A stretch of DNA of 64,000 nucleotides from Neocallimastix lanati (nom. inval.) (GCA_016946835.1 JACVTC010000042.1:600001-664000); one strand, 5' to 3'; numbered from the stretch's first letter, positions 49,162-59,827 are shown. Translations and numbers: made by a program. Notes: generated by a model from the sequence alone, not told the origin.

Positions 49162-50041
49162 TGTAAGAATCTATAATTATTTGCTAACAAATAATTATAT
49201 TTTCTTAGTTAAGTTATTATAACTATAACTTTATTTAATTACATATAATATTTATTAAATTTATTTAATTTAATTTTAAATATTCATTAATTTAACAAAA
49301 TTTATTTAATTAATTTTAAATAATATATTTACAATATGTTAAATTCTCTACTGTAACTAATGTATTCTGTATTGTATTGTATTCTGTATTTTATAATGTA
49401 TTCTGTATTTTATTTACTATTTAATTTTATATTTTTAATATAAGGATAAATTATATGATCGAAATATCTTTTATTATTTTATTCTTTTATTTTCGATCAT
49501 TAGATTAGATTGGAAAATCGGTTAATTAAGATTTTTTCCAATTACTTTTTAGAAGTAATCGGTTTTACATAATTAATGCGATGATCGATATGGATAGAAT
49601 ATCGATCGAAAACTTATCTATGTTTTTCTATCTAATCTTTTCCTAGATAAGAGATTTGTTAAGATTAGAAAATCCTTTCTTATTTAACCTTATTTTCATA
49701 AAAAAATATAAATAAGGCTCTTGAATTCTCTTTGAGAAATCAAGAGTTATTATTATAAAAACATAGTTATAATAGTAACAATTTTATATTTTTAACTTTA
49801 ATAAATTAATAAAATATTTTATTCAAAAAACATATTTTTAAAATCAAATTCATACAAATAATTCTTCTTTTGCTTCTCTTGTTATTATTATAATTAATTT
49901 TATAATAAACTCTAAAGGTAAAAAAAAATATTTTATTTTATTTTCTATTTTCTCAACTTAATGAATTAGTCGTTAAGTTGTAGTTAATAATTCTATTTTG
50001 AGTTAGTTCTTAATAGAATTATTACATTAGGATTCGTTACA
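49162..50041 (+). mobile_element. LTR-like sequence, hairpin family copy 3
   Basis: Starts TGTAAGAATC and ends GATTCGTTACA, inverted ends with one extra base. It contains TATAAATA (49707-49714), the hairpin (49718-49746) and TAATAAACTCTA. A 330-bp core from about 49500 is clearly related to 31220-31460. It lies 8 bp from copy 2. The outer boundaries are less certain than the core. Confidence 0.5.
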
Positions 50042-51099
50042 CTATAAATTATCCAATAATTTGAATACGTATTTAAATGTTGTCAAAGTTTTTAGATAAT
50101 TTGGTCTTAATGATTAGGTCAAGATGCCAAATTATAGTAATTAATTAATAATTTAAATTTACTTTTGTTTAAAAATATTGTTATTAGTAAATTTTATAAA
50201 CAAGTTTTTATTTAAAATATAAATTTTATTTAATCTTAATAATATTTTATTACATTATTATTTTATATAATTATTACTATAATTTAAATTACAATAATCC
50301 TACAAAGGATTAATCAAAAGATTTAAACATGTATTTATATAAAATAATTAATTATTAAAATATTAATTATTAATATGAATATGTAAAAGTATTAATATAA
50401 GTTTGATATTGATAATATATAAAATAAGATAATAATATAAATATTTAATATAAATAAAATATAAGAATCTAATATAGCTAAATATTATATTTTATAATTA
50501 AAATATAATATGTAGAAATTAATTTAATATTGATATAAAACAAATATGTGTAGCAACATATTTGTATATTTAATAATAATTATTAAATATTAAATTTATA
50601 TCTCTTTTGTCGATAATAGTATTTGAAATAATTTTTTATTCATATATTATTCAATATTTATACATATATTATTCATTATAATATGAAATATATTAAATAT
50701 ATTAAATTAAATAGTTAATTTCTTCTAAATATATATAATAAGAATATTATTACATATATATCCTAACTATGCATATTTATTTTAAAGTTTATATTAAAAA
50801 TACATAATACTTCTATATATTATAATATATAATATAATGAAATAGTTTTAGTTATTTTAATTATAATTAAATATACATAGTTGATATTATTTATTATATT
50901 CATATTTATTATATAATTATATTCTTATATATTTAACTTTATTATTCTTATTTTCATTTTAAGAATTATATAGTTATATTTATTATATTTATTATTTTAA
51001 TATATATTTATTATATATTATACTATACTCCGATATAATATATTTTAAATGTATATTTATTATTATTAATATATATTTAAATTATTATAAAGATTTCCT
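50042..51099. other. AT-rich spacer
   Basis: Very low G+C (6 of 60 in 50461-50520). No gene or repeat is recognised. Confidence 0.5.
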
Positions 51100-51250
51100 A
51101 ATAACTACTCTTCTTTATTGTAGTTTAGAGAAGACCCTTGGTTAATTGGGTTTTATAAATTAAAATATATTAATAAAGTTAATTTAATAATAATTATTAT
51201 ATTATTATTATTTATTAATATTGAAATTCAAATAACTGAATTATCGAAAT
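51100..51250 (-). mobile_element. Left part of an older LTR split by the copia insertion
   Basis: The sequence is the reverse complement of 59868-59945 and beyond. With 57733-57772 it forms one minus-oriented LTR start (TGTTAAGATAATAAC...) that the copia element has split. It ends in the first GAAAT of the target duplication (51246-51250). Confidence 0.65.
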
Positions 51251-51490
51251 TGTTAGAATATAAAAAAAAATAAATACTTAATAATGACTTTAATATATTT
51301 TACCCAATCAGAATATTATTATATTTAAATAAAATTATAAAAGAAATAAAATGTAACCTTGTTAAAAACATATACACTTTTGTAATTATAAAAAATAAAG
51401 ATAAATAAAATTAAATATTAAGTATTATATATAAAATGCTATTCTAAAAATATATCTAATTTTCTCAATATTTGTTTTTGGTGTTTAATA
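51251..51490 (+). repeat. 5' LTR of the copia element
   Basis: Starts TGTTAGAATA and ends GTGTTTAATA. Compared with 57493-57732 by eye, the only difference is G versus T in the last 20 bases (TTTGG versus TTTTG). A TATATATAAAATG segment near 51426 may be the TATA box. Confidence 0.92.
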
Positions 51491-51525
51491 GATTAAGAGT
51501 CTCAGTCTACAACTGAGCTTAACCA
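51491..51525 (+). promoter_or_regulatory. Primer-binding site for a tRNA-Lys(CUU) anticodon half
   Basis: Directly after the LTR, GATTAAGAGTCTCA is the complement of TGAGACTCTTAATC, the anticodon stem-loop of eukaryotic tRNA-Lys(CUU). The following bases are complementary to a D-arm-like AGCTCAGTTG-TAGA. Priming from an internal half-tRNA is known for Drosophila copia (initiator tRNA-Met); the Lys version here is inferred from sequence. Confidence 0.65.
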
Positions 51526-51836
51526 TAAGTTAAGTTATAATTTACATAATTAATATATAAATATATTCATCTTATAAATAAATTGAACTAACACTTTCTT
51601 ATTTTTAATATTAAAAATCATTTTTATATTTATCAATAATAACATCTAATTTTGAATTATCAAAGAAATAATTTAATTAATTATGAATCTATATAATTAA
51701 TTTTTTATTTTAATAATAATTGAATCAAAATATATTATCAAAAATATTTTTAAAAAAAAAATAAATTAATGAGGGATTAATACAATTTAATAATATTATT
51801 ATTCATTCATTGTATATAAAAATATACATATATATT

Positions 51837-52245
51837 ATAGTCAGTCAAATTATAATTGGAACTGAAAAAAATAATATAGTCAGTCAATTATAATTTGAAC
51901 TGAAAATTAGTATTATCAATAAAATTTTATATTGAAATAAAATAAAAAAAAAAAAAAAATTAATAATAAAATAAAATAATAAAATAGTCAGTCAATTATA
52001 ATTTGAACTGAAAATCATATGGTCAATCAAATAATTAATTTGAACTGTAAAAATAGTATAGTCAGTCAAATTATAATATGAACTGAAAAATGACATAGTC
52101 AATCAAATAATTAATTTGAACTGAAAATCATATAGTCAGTCAAATAATTAATTTGAACTGAAAATCATATGGTCAGTCAAATAATTAATTTGAACTGAAA
52201 ATCATATGGTCAGTCAAATAATTAATTTGAACTGAAAATATTATT
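51837..52245 (+). repeat. Leader array of nine hairpin repeats
   Basis: About 36-bp units contain GTCAGTCAAATAATTAATTT + GAACTGAAAA. Copies start near 51838, 51877, 51984, 52018, 52057, 52096, 52132, 52168 and 52205, with a gap at about 51915-51983. Each unit can fold: CAGT-CAAAT pairs with ATTTG-AACTG with one bulge. The array lies in the untranslated leader between primer site and gag. Confidence 0.85.
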
Positions 52246-52789
52246 GTCAATTATTAACAATAAAATTAAAAAAAAGAAAAAAAAAAAAAAAAAAAAAAAA
52301 AAACATATATATTTTTAATTCCAATATTAATAAATGTAAATCAAGTATAAATACCTTTTTCAAACATAAAAAACCAATAATATAAATGTTTAATTAAATT
52401 AATTTCAAATGGAATAATGAAAAATATTACATTAAAAAATAAAATAAAAATAGAAACCAATCATAATTCTGAAATATATTATTTTATTACCTTTTTTTTT
52501 TATTAAGAAATAAATATAACTTAACCAATTATCAAAAAATATATATTATTAAAGTTCATTATAAATTATCAAGGAAATATTAAACAATATATATTTCAAT
52601 TTACATTTATTTAATGAAAATAGAATAAGGTTTTAATCAATATATTGAATATGTATAAATAAACAATCCAGACATACAACATATTCCTCATCAATTATTC
52701 TTTAAAATTTTAAAAAAAAAAAAAAAATATTCGCATAATATAAAATATTAATAAATTATTAAAAATAAATTAATTTAAAATTCTCCACA
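52246..52789 (+). other. Copia leader up to gag
   Basis: AT-rich, with a long A-run at about 52278-52303 and no ATG-initiated long frame. The last bases before the gag ATG are CTCCACA. Confidence 0.5.
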
Positions 52790-55303
52790 ATGGCTAACAC
52801 AAGAAGAAACAATAGAAATGAAGTAATTACCATTGAAGAACCCATTGACATCAGGCCAACAATTAAATTTAACTACTCTGAAAATTTTAACAGAGTAGTT
52901 GAATTAAATACTGAAAACTATAATAGATGGAGAACCAAAATCCTTCATCTATTATCAATTAACAACCTAGTTGGCTATATCACCAAAGAAAAAGTTAAGA
53001 AATTAAGGAAGAGAGATATACAAGATGACCTATCTGAGTATATCGAAGATGAATTTGATGACACATTGGTGTATGACAAAAACACCAATGTAGTTGATAT
53101 CAATAACGATATCACAACAAAATGGATCGTCCTAAACAGTATTGGAGAAAAAACACAAGACATTGTGCAAAGATCAAATAAAACCGCCTTTGAATTGTGG
53201 AAGATTCTAAAAAGATCTTTTACCAAAAACATCAACACGCGTAAATTAGAACTTAAAACCAAACTCGATAACTTGAAGTATAACCCAGAAGTGGACATTA
53301 ATATATTTATTGCTGAACTACAGAACACACTTGATGAACTCGAGAAAATAGATAATGACATTGAATCAAGTGTTAAAGTAGGCATCCTTAACAGAAGCCT
53401 CCCAGAAGAACTCCGTTGGATTAATGTGTTTCAATTTAAAAATGATTGGAATAAATGCAGTGAATATGTTAAGGATGTATTGCCTGAAATAATCTCTTCA
53501 AACCTAAAAGAATCCTTAACAAATAATCAAAATAATAAAAATATATTTTCAATAGAAAATAATACTAACATTAATACAAATAAGAAAAAACTTACTAAAA
53601 TAAAAACATCTACTAAAAAGACCAAAAATGGTAGATGTAATTACTGTGGTAAATGGGGCCATTTCTTTTATGACTGTAAAATTAGAAGAGATGATAAAAA
53701 TAATAACAAAAGAAGAAAAATTTTCAAAAGAAGAAGAAATAATTTTAAAAGAAAATCTAATAAACGTAGAAATTATGCAAATTTCATGGAAAAAGAAAGG
53801 TACGATACAAGCTATGCCGATTCTTTTACCAAGGATTACAATTCTCAAGAAAACCTTGATATTAATTTTGCCGAAGTAAATAAACAAAACGAAGAAAATA
53901 AACAAAAAGAAATGATGTGTTGGATATTGGACTCCGGCGCATCAATAAATATTACTGGTCATTTAAATAAATTACATAATATTCAAAAGTGCAATGACAA
54001 AGTTTATTTAGCTAATAATCAAGTTATATCAACACAATTTAAAGGAGATCTCATAGGATACATTAGTAATCACAAAATAATCATTAAGAATGTTTATTAC
54101 TCACCAAAAATAAATAAAAATTTATTATCAATTGGAAATCTTACACAACAAGGATACAAAATAATTTTCAATAATACTAATAATAAATCATATGCACTAA
54201 TTTATGACGAACACAATCAAAGAATATTATCAATTAAATCGAACCAATATAACACATTTAAATTTTGGATTTCAACTCAACCATTAAATTTTCAAAACAA
54301 CCAACATAATAATAATTTGGTTGAAATCAATTATACACATTTAAAATCAATTGATAAACTAAATTTATGGCATCGTCGTTTTGCCCATTTTAATATCAAT
54401 AGTATCAAAAATAAAATTTTAAAAATCAACATAAACTCAAAGTGCCCTATTTGTAGTTATTCAAAACTTAAAAATAAGCCCTTCAAATCATCACATAATA
54501 GAGCCAAAAATATATTTCAACTCATACACATGGATCTTATAGGTCCAATACAAAACTCTATCTATGACAATAAATATATCTTAACCATTTTGGATGACCA
54601 TTCAAGATTTGGGTGGACTCTCTTTATGAAGAGTAAATCAGAAACTTTTTATCACTTCCTTAATTGGTTTAATAAAATAAAAAATCAATTTAACAAAAGA
54701 ATTCAATATATCCGTACAGATAATGGTACCGAATTTAACAACAAAAATTTCAAACAATTTTGCATTGACTTTGGAATACAACATCAATTTACTGTTCCCT
54801 ACCACCCACAACAAAATGGTAGGATTGAACGATTCAACGGCACTATAATCATTTCTGCAAAGTCAATGTTAAATGACGCAAAACTTAGCTTACAATTTTG
54901 GGAAGATGCCGTCTCTACCTCCAACTACATTCATAATCGAATCCCTCATAAAGGGATAAATAATAAAATTCCATATGAACTTCTAACCAATAACAATGTT
55001 GATTATTCAAACATACGTGTCTTCGGATGTAAAGTTTTTTATTACGTTCCAAAACTATTCCGCACCAAATTTCAAAATAACTCATCTCCTGGCATATTCT
55101 TGGGGTATGTTGATAATCCCACAGCATACAAAATTCTTGATATAACAAATAATAAAATTATAATTTCACGAAATGTTGAATTCTTTGAATTTACATCAGG
55201 AAATTCACATTTATCTCATTGCGATAATGACATCTCAACTTTTATTCCCAATAATATAATAAGGAGGAATGATAATACCTACTTTTATGATAACATGATA
55301 TAA
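52790..55303 (+). CDS. Copia Gag-protease-integrase polyprotein
   Basis: 837 residues without interruption. Gag occupies about 30-240 (UBN2-type: YNRWRTKILHLLS, AFELWKILKRSF, FIAELQNTLDELE). The CCHC zinc knuckle is C283-x2-C286-x4-H291-x4-C296, followed by a Lys/Arg-rich stretch (300-328). Protease has WILDSGASINITG with catalytic Asp381. The integrase zinc finger is H528-x4-H533 and C552-x2-C555; the core triad is Asp582, Asp644 and Glu680, with exact D-x35-E spacing (RTDNGTEF, GRIERFNG). The GIFLGYVDNP motif (768-777) closes integrase. All catalytic residues are present. The start is the first ATG after the leader. The frame ends in a spacer, and RT continues in the -1 frame. Confidence 0.92.
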   Translation: MANTRRNNRNEVITIEEPIDIRPTIKFNYSENFNRVVELNTENYNRWRTKILHLLSINNLVGYITKEKVKKLRKRDIQDDLSEYIEDEFDDTLVYDKNTNVVDINNDITTKWIVLNSIGEKTQDIVQRSNKTAFELWKILKRSFTKNINTRKLELKTKLDNLKYNPEVDINIFIAELQNTLDELEKIDNDIESSVKVGILNRSLPEELRWINVFQFKNDWNKCSEYVKDVLPEIISSNLKESLTNNQNNKNIFSIENNTNINTNKKKLTKIKTSTKKTKNGRCNYCGKWGHFFYDCKIRRDDKNNNKRRKIFKRRRNNFKRKSNKRRNYANFMEKERYDTSYADSFTKDYNSQENLDINFAEVNKQNEENKQKEMMCWILDSGASINITGHLNKLHNIQKCNDKVYLANNQVISTQFKGDLIGYISNHKIIIKNVYYSPKINKNLLSIGNLTQQGYKIIFNNTNNKSYALIYDEHNQRILSIKSNQYNTFKFWISTQPLNFQNNQHNNNLVEINYTHLKSIDKLNLWHRRFAHFNINSIKNKILKININSKCPICSYSKLKNKPFKSSHNRAKNIFQLIHMDLIGPIQNSIYDNKYILTILDDHSRFGWTLFMKSKSETFYHFLNWFNKIKNQFNKRIQYIRTDNGTEFNNKNFKQFCIDFGIQHQFTVPYHPQQNGRIERFNGTIIISAKSMLNDAKLSLQFWEDAVSTSNYIHNRIPHKGINNKIPYELLTNNNVDYSNIRVFGCKVFYYVPKLFRTKFQNNSSPGIFLGYVDNPTAYKILDITNNKIIISRNVEFFEFTSGNSHLSHCDNDISTFIPNNIIRRNDNTYFYDNMI

Positions 55304-55695
55304 ATCACGGCAAAGACTTCAATAATACTAACAATAATAATCCGTATTATCAATATAATAACAATAAGTCAAATAATATTCAAATATTAGACAATAATAC
55401 TCAAATAAATGAAAATAATATACCAAGTAAAAACATTCAAATAAAAAATAAAAGAACATATAACAAAAGAAGAAACAACAATAATAACAACACCAAAAAT
55501 ATTAATAATAATCAAAACAAAGATTATAATAATAATATAGAATCTCAAGATAATAACATTGACAACAACGACAATAATAATAACAATAACACAAGTAACA
55601 ATAAAATTAATAACAACGATAACACAAACAGCAACAACAACACTACCAACAGCAATAATAACAAAATAAATAATAATATTAATAAAAACGACAAT

Positions 55696-57444
55696 ATGAT
55701 CACTGTCAGTAATAAAAACAATCATAATAATTCAAATATAGACAGATATAATTCAAACAATAATAATAATAACAACAATGAACAACGAATCATTAATAAC
55801 TTAACGAATAACAAATTATTTAACATAGAATCTTCCATACATTTAGGAAAAAGAAATAAAAATGAAAACTTCATATTAAATTCAAATAACAAAAAACAAA
55901 AATCATTAAAAGAATTACGAGAACCAAATAATTATGATGATATCTTTAATTTAAATGATAAAAATGAATGGTTAAAATCAGTCGATAATGAACTCGACAA
56001 TATGAGAAATCTAAAAGTATATGAAACAATTGATAAAATACCTAAGAACGCAAACTTAATATCATCAAGATGGATTTTCAAATTCAAACGAAACTCAAAT
56101 GGAGAAATAATCAAAAGAAAATCAAGATTAGTAGCAAAGGGATTTACGCAAGAATACGGCATAGATTATAAAGAAACCTTTGCACCTACCTTAAAACAGG
56201 ATTCAATAAGAATCTTTACAGCAATTGCCACTCAGAACAATTTTGAAATAAACCAAATAGATATAACTGCCGCCTATTTAAATGCTGAATTAAATGAAGA
56301 TTTGTATATGAAACCACCCAAAGGACATGAAGATTACAATAAGAAATTTTGGAAATTGAAGAAGGCAATATATGGACTGAAACAAAGTGGTGCCAAGTGG
56401 AATGATAAATTAAATGGCTATCTAATAAAAATTGGATATAAAAGACTTATAAGTGAACCTTGTCTGTACGTTAAATTTAATAAAGGAAAACTTTTAAGTA
56501 TGTTAGCTATATATGTGGATGATATTTTAATATCAGGATCAAAGAAAACAATAGAAAGTGTAAAATTATTAATTGAGAAAAAGTTCAAAATGAAAGATAT
56601 AGGTAATGTTGATTATATTATTGGAATAAAATTTATAAAACATAAAAATGGTTACTTTTTACATCAACACAGATATATAGATGAATTACTTTCTAAGTTT
56701 AATATGAAAAATTGTACACCTCTTAGAATTATGACTCCAATTGAAAATGAAGATCTTAGGAAGGTAAAAGTAGATGAAACAAAATATAGAAGCATAATAG
56801 GAAATTTATTATATCTCAGTATATGTACAAGACCCGACATTATCTTCTCAGTATCAAAAGCAGCTAGAAGGGCAAAGGAACCAAATATGGAAGACTGGAA
56901 TAACGTAATGAGAATATTAAGATATTTAAAAGGAACTAAAAAATATGGAATAAATTTCACAAATAATCCGAATGTTAAAGCGTATGTCGATTCGGATTAC
57001 GGAGGTGACTTGGAAACTAGACGTTCAACAACAGGATTCTTAATAACATTTGGTGGTGCACCAACAAGCTGGTGTTCAAAGTTACAAAAATCAATATCGA
57101 CTTCAACAGCCGAGTCCGAATATTACAGTCTTAGTGAATGCGGTAAACAATGTATATGGTACTTAAATTTATTCGAAGAATTGAACTTAAATATTAAAAA
57201 TATTGAAGTTGACAATAAAGCAGCTATTTATAACGCTACAAATCAAACTATCAACCCAAAAACTAAACATGTAGACATTAGGGTTCATTACATAAGAGAG
57301 ATAGTCAAAGAAAATAAAATCTATCTTAAATATATAAAATCTGAAAACAATCTCGCTGATGGGTTTACGAAGTATTTAAATGGGACATTAATGGATAAAT
57401 TTAGAAATTCCTTATTAACAAAATTTATATTTTATTTGAAATAA
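55696..57444 (+). CDS. Copia reverse transcriptase and RNase H
   Basis: 582 residues from the first ATG; the same frame is open back to 55294 and overlaps the end of the integrase frame by 10 bases, so the true protein probably begins by frameshift. The upstream open part is an Asn-rich linker of about 130 codons. RT domain about 85-330: NANLISSRWIFKFK, RLVAKGFTQEYGIDYKETF, QIDITAAYLNAEL with catalytic Asp189, and YVDDILISG with Asp275-Asp276. RNase H: AYVDSDYGGD (Asp432), STAESEYYSL (Glu473), VDNKAA (Asp506), HVDIRVHYIRE near the end. All key residues are intact. It ends 48 bp before the 3' LTR. Confidence 0.9.
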   Translation: MITVSNKNNHNNSNIDRYNSNNNNNNNNEQRIINNLTNNKLFNIESSIHLGKRNKNENFILNSNNKKQKSLKELREPNNYDDIFNLNDKNEWLKSVDNELDNMRNLKVYETIDKIPKNANLISSRWIFKFKRNSNGEIIKRKSRLVAKGFTQEYGIDYKETFAPTLKQDSIRIFTAIATQNNFEINQIDITAAYLNAELNEDLYMKPPKGHEDYNKKFWKLKKAIYGLKQSGAKWNDKLNGYLIKIGYKRLISEPCLYVKFNKGKLLSMLAIYVDDILISGSKKTIESVKLLIEKKFKMKDIGNVDYIIGIKFIKHKNGYFLHQHRYIDELLSKFNMKNCTPLRIMTPIENEDLRKVKVDETKYRSIIGNLLYLSICTRPDIIFSVSKAARRAKEPNMEDWNNVMRILRYLKGTKKYGINFTNNPNVKAYVDSDYGGDLETRRSTTGFLITFGGAPTSWCSKLQKSISTSTAESEYYSLSECGKQCIWYLNLFEELNLNIKNIEVDNKAAIYNATNQTINPKTKHVDIRVHYIREIVKENKIYLKYIKSENNLADGFTKYLNGTLMDKFRNSLLTKFIFYLK

Positions 57445-57452
57445 TATAAATT

Positions 57453-57484
57453 AAAAATATGACATTTTAGGAAAGTCATATTTT
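57453..57484 (+). terminator. Hairpin before the polypurine tract
   Basis: AAAATATGAC and GTCATATTTT form a 10-bp perfect stem with an 11-base loop. It lies 9 bp after the pol stop and directly before the purine tract. A role in 3' processing or plus-strand priming is inference only. Confidence 0.35.
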
Positions 57485-57492
57485 AGGAGGAA
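57485..57492 (+). promoter_or_regulatory. Polypurine tract of the copia element
   Basis: AGGAGGAA lies immediately before the 3' LTR, the expected plus-strand primer. Confidence 0.8.
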
Positions 57493-57732
57493 TGTTAGAA
57501 TATAAAAAAAAATAAATACTTAATAATGACTTTAATATATTTTACCCAATCAGAATATTATTATATTTAAATAAAATTATAAAAGAAATAAAATGTAACC
57601 TTGTTAAAAACATATACACTTTTGTAATTATAAAAAATAAAGATAAATAAAATTAAATATTAAGTATTATATATAAAATGCTATTCTAAAAATATATCTA
57701 ATTTTCTCAATATTTGTTTTTTGTGTTTAATA
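57493..57732 (+). repeat. 3' LTR of the copia element
   Basis: 239 of 240 bases equal to the 5' LTR by eye. Followed by the second GAAAT target copy. Confidence 0.92.
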
Positions 57733-57782
57733 GAAATTGAAATTGAATTGAAATTCAGTTATTATCTTAACAATGCCCTTCC
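57733..57782 (-). mobile_element. Right part of the older split LTR and its polypurine tract
   Basis: On the minus strand, GGAAGGGCAT (57773-57782) precedes TGTTAAGATAATAACTGAAT, the LTR start. The same start is read on the plus strand at 59828. Confidence 0.6.
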
Positions 57783-58711
57783 ACAAAAATCGGATTCCAG
57801 ACGATTTGTGTAACATTGTTAAAAAAAAATTTTTAATTTATTACAGAAAAATTTTTAATTTTTTAAAGTTATTAAGGAATTAAAAGGTCACTTGAATCCT
57901 TTGGAGAAGACCTTTTAAGTGACAATTTCATGAAATGTGAAATTTGTCAAAATTTGTTAATATTAAAATTTTATTATAAAATTCAATATTTTGAAATGTA
58001 TTAGTACCATTTTTAATATATATTCCCTTTTAAATTATTGAAATTGAAATTTTGAAATTTAATTGAAATTAACATTTCAATTTTTACCATTATCTATGAA
58101 ATATTTGAAAATTTTAAAAATATAGTGAATAATAAATATATTAGAATATAATTTTAATATTAAATCGTTAAATATATAATTTTTATTAAATTTTGAAATT
58201 TCGTAATGTGAAATTTTAAAATGTCGAAATTTGAAATTTTAATATTTATAATTTTTAATTTTCTAAATTCTGAAATTGTAATTGAAAATTTTATCAATTT
58301 AATTATTGAATATATTTTATCAATATAACTTATTGAATATATTATAATATTCAATTTAATATATTATTAATCTTGATAATTATGAAAGCGTCCTTATCAT
58401 AATTATCAGTTAAACACAAAATAATACTATAAGAAAAGCGTCCTTCTCTATATAATATTAGATCAGTTCCAATAAGATATTGTTGAATTTTAAATTGTAA
58501 GTACAATAAAATTATACTTTATTATTAAATTTTAACTAGTATTAATTTAATAACTATATAAATCTTGAAATTTTAACTATAACTCTTGTAGAGAATATTA
58601 TTAACTGTAAAATAAGGGAAAAGTTGATTATTTTCAACTGTTTAATTATTATATAAATAAGGTTTTTAATTTCAAAGAAAAATTGTTAATTTCAAATATT
58701 GATTCCTACTG

Positions 58712-58752
<41 letters not shown>

Positions 58753-59827
58753 GAATTGTTTTTGTATTTATTGTAATTAAATATATAATTTTATTAAATA
58801 TAACTGTTCGTTTTTTTTTATTTTTTTTTTTTTTTATAAAAAAAACAATATAACTGTAAAGATTTGGATTGGATATTTATTTAAAGAAATAGAAATTTTA
58901 GTTTGATATAATTATTTATCATAGAATACAAAAAATGTAAATTATAATTGAATATATCATTCCAGAAAAAGAATTAACTTCAAGGGACGAAGTTCAATCT
59001 TAACCGCCGAGGAATTGATAAATAACAAAATTAATAAATCTTGAAAATTTATTATACATAAAATCAAAACTAACCTTAGCCAAGTTTAATAATAATTTAA
59101 TAAAATAAAAAAATTGATTAATTAATTAATTAAAACAAATAAATTACACTTAAAAATTACATTAATACTCAGATATGAAAGAAATATTATATATTTTTCA
59201 AAATAAAAATATTAAGATTAAATTTAAAATAAAATAATTAATTTTTATAATTAGTTTTATGATAATTTTTATAATTAATTTTATAATTAAATAATATTTT
59301 TATAATAACAAAATTAATTAATTTAAATAACAAAAAAATTTTTAATTATTTTTATAATAAACAAATTTATTTATTTTATTATTAAATATTTATTTTATTA
59401 TTAATTTTATTACTTTTATTTTATTTAATTATTCTTTTTGTTTATAAATTATAAATAGTTTAATTTTAAAGAAAAATATAAATACTTGTAAATATTTCAT
59501 GTAAATATTGTTATTATTATTATTATTATTAATTAATTTTATAATTTTAATAATCACTTTTAAATTTTATAATGTTTAATAAATTTTAATAAAAGATTTA
59601 TAAAATAAAATATTAGAAAACAAGTGTTCTAATAAATCAAATTTTTAGTGTTATTTTTTTAATAAAACATTTTTTCAATTCATAAATAACTTATACAGTT
59701 ATTATTAAAATAAATTGAAATTATCACTTTTTAATTCTATATTAAAATTAAGATAATTTCTAAAATTTATCAACGATGGTAAAGAATGAATTAATAACCT
59801 TTATTTTATTATTAATAATTCTTTACT
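57783..59827 (-). other. Probable internal 3' region of the older gypsy-like element
   Basis: 57783-58360 resembles 40894-41390 (AAAATCKGATTC-AGACGATTT and later TTTTAAGTRAC), which at 40-41 kb lies between a polypurine tract and gypsy pol. Here no pol is recognised. It includes two unusual hairpins (58375-58460), a 38-base T-run near 58720, and a minus-strand frame reading NSSAVKIELRPLKLILFLE near 58960-59020. Confidence 0.35.
58375..58460. other. Two adjacent hairpins with the same loop
   Basis: Hairpin 1 has GATAATTATGA (58375-58385) pairing perfectly with TCATAATTATC (58397-58407). Hairpin 2 pairs TAATA-TATA-AGA (58422-58434) with TCT-TATA-TATTA (58447-58460) with small bulges. Both loops contain AAGCGTCCTT. 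Confidence 0.6.

Larger units (their letters stand above)
51251..57732 (+). mobile_element. Near-complete Ty1/copia retrotransposon
   Basis: 6,482 bp bounded by 240-bp LTRs and GAAAT target duplications (51246-51250 and 57733-57737). In order: 5' LTR, primer-binding site, leader with hairpin repeats, Gag-protease-integrase frame, RT-RNase H frame, polypurine tract, 3' LTR. The domain order (integrase before RT) is diagnostic of Ty1/copia. The LTRs differ at one base. The only apparent defect is the frame change between integrase and RT. Confidence 0.93.

Noticed and set aside
48680-50041. The two adjacent LTR-like sequences as the two ends of one short element
   Set aside because: Only 8 bp separate them, their ends and lengths differ (474 and about 880 bp) and both read in the same direction with no internal region.
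51837-52245. Regular repeats of about 36 bp resembling a CRISPR array
   Set aside because: Repeats are nearly contiguous with no unique spacers, vary in sequence, and lie in a eukaryotic retrotransposon leader.
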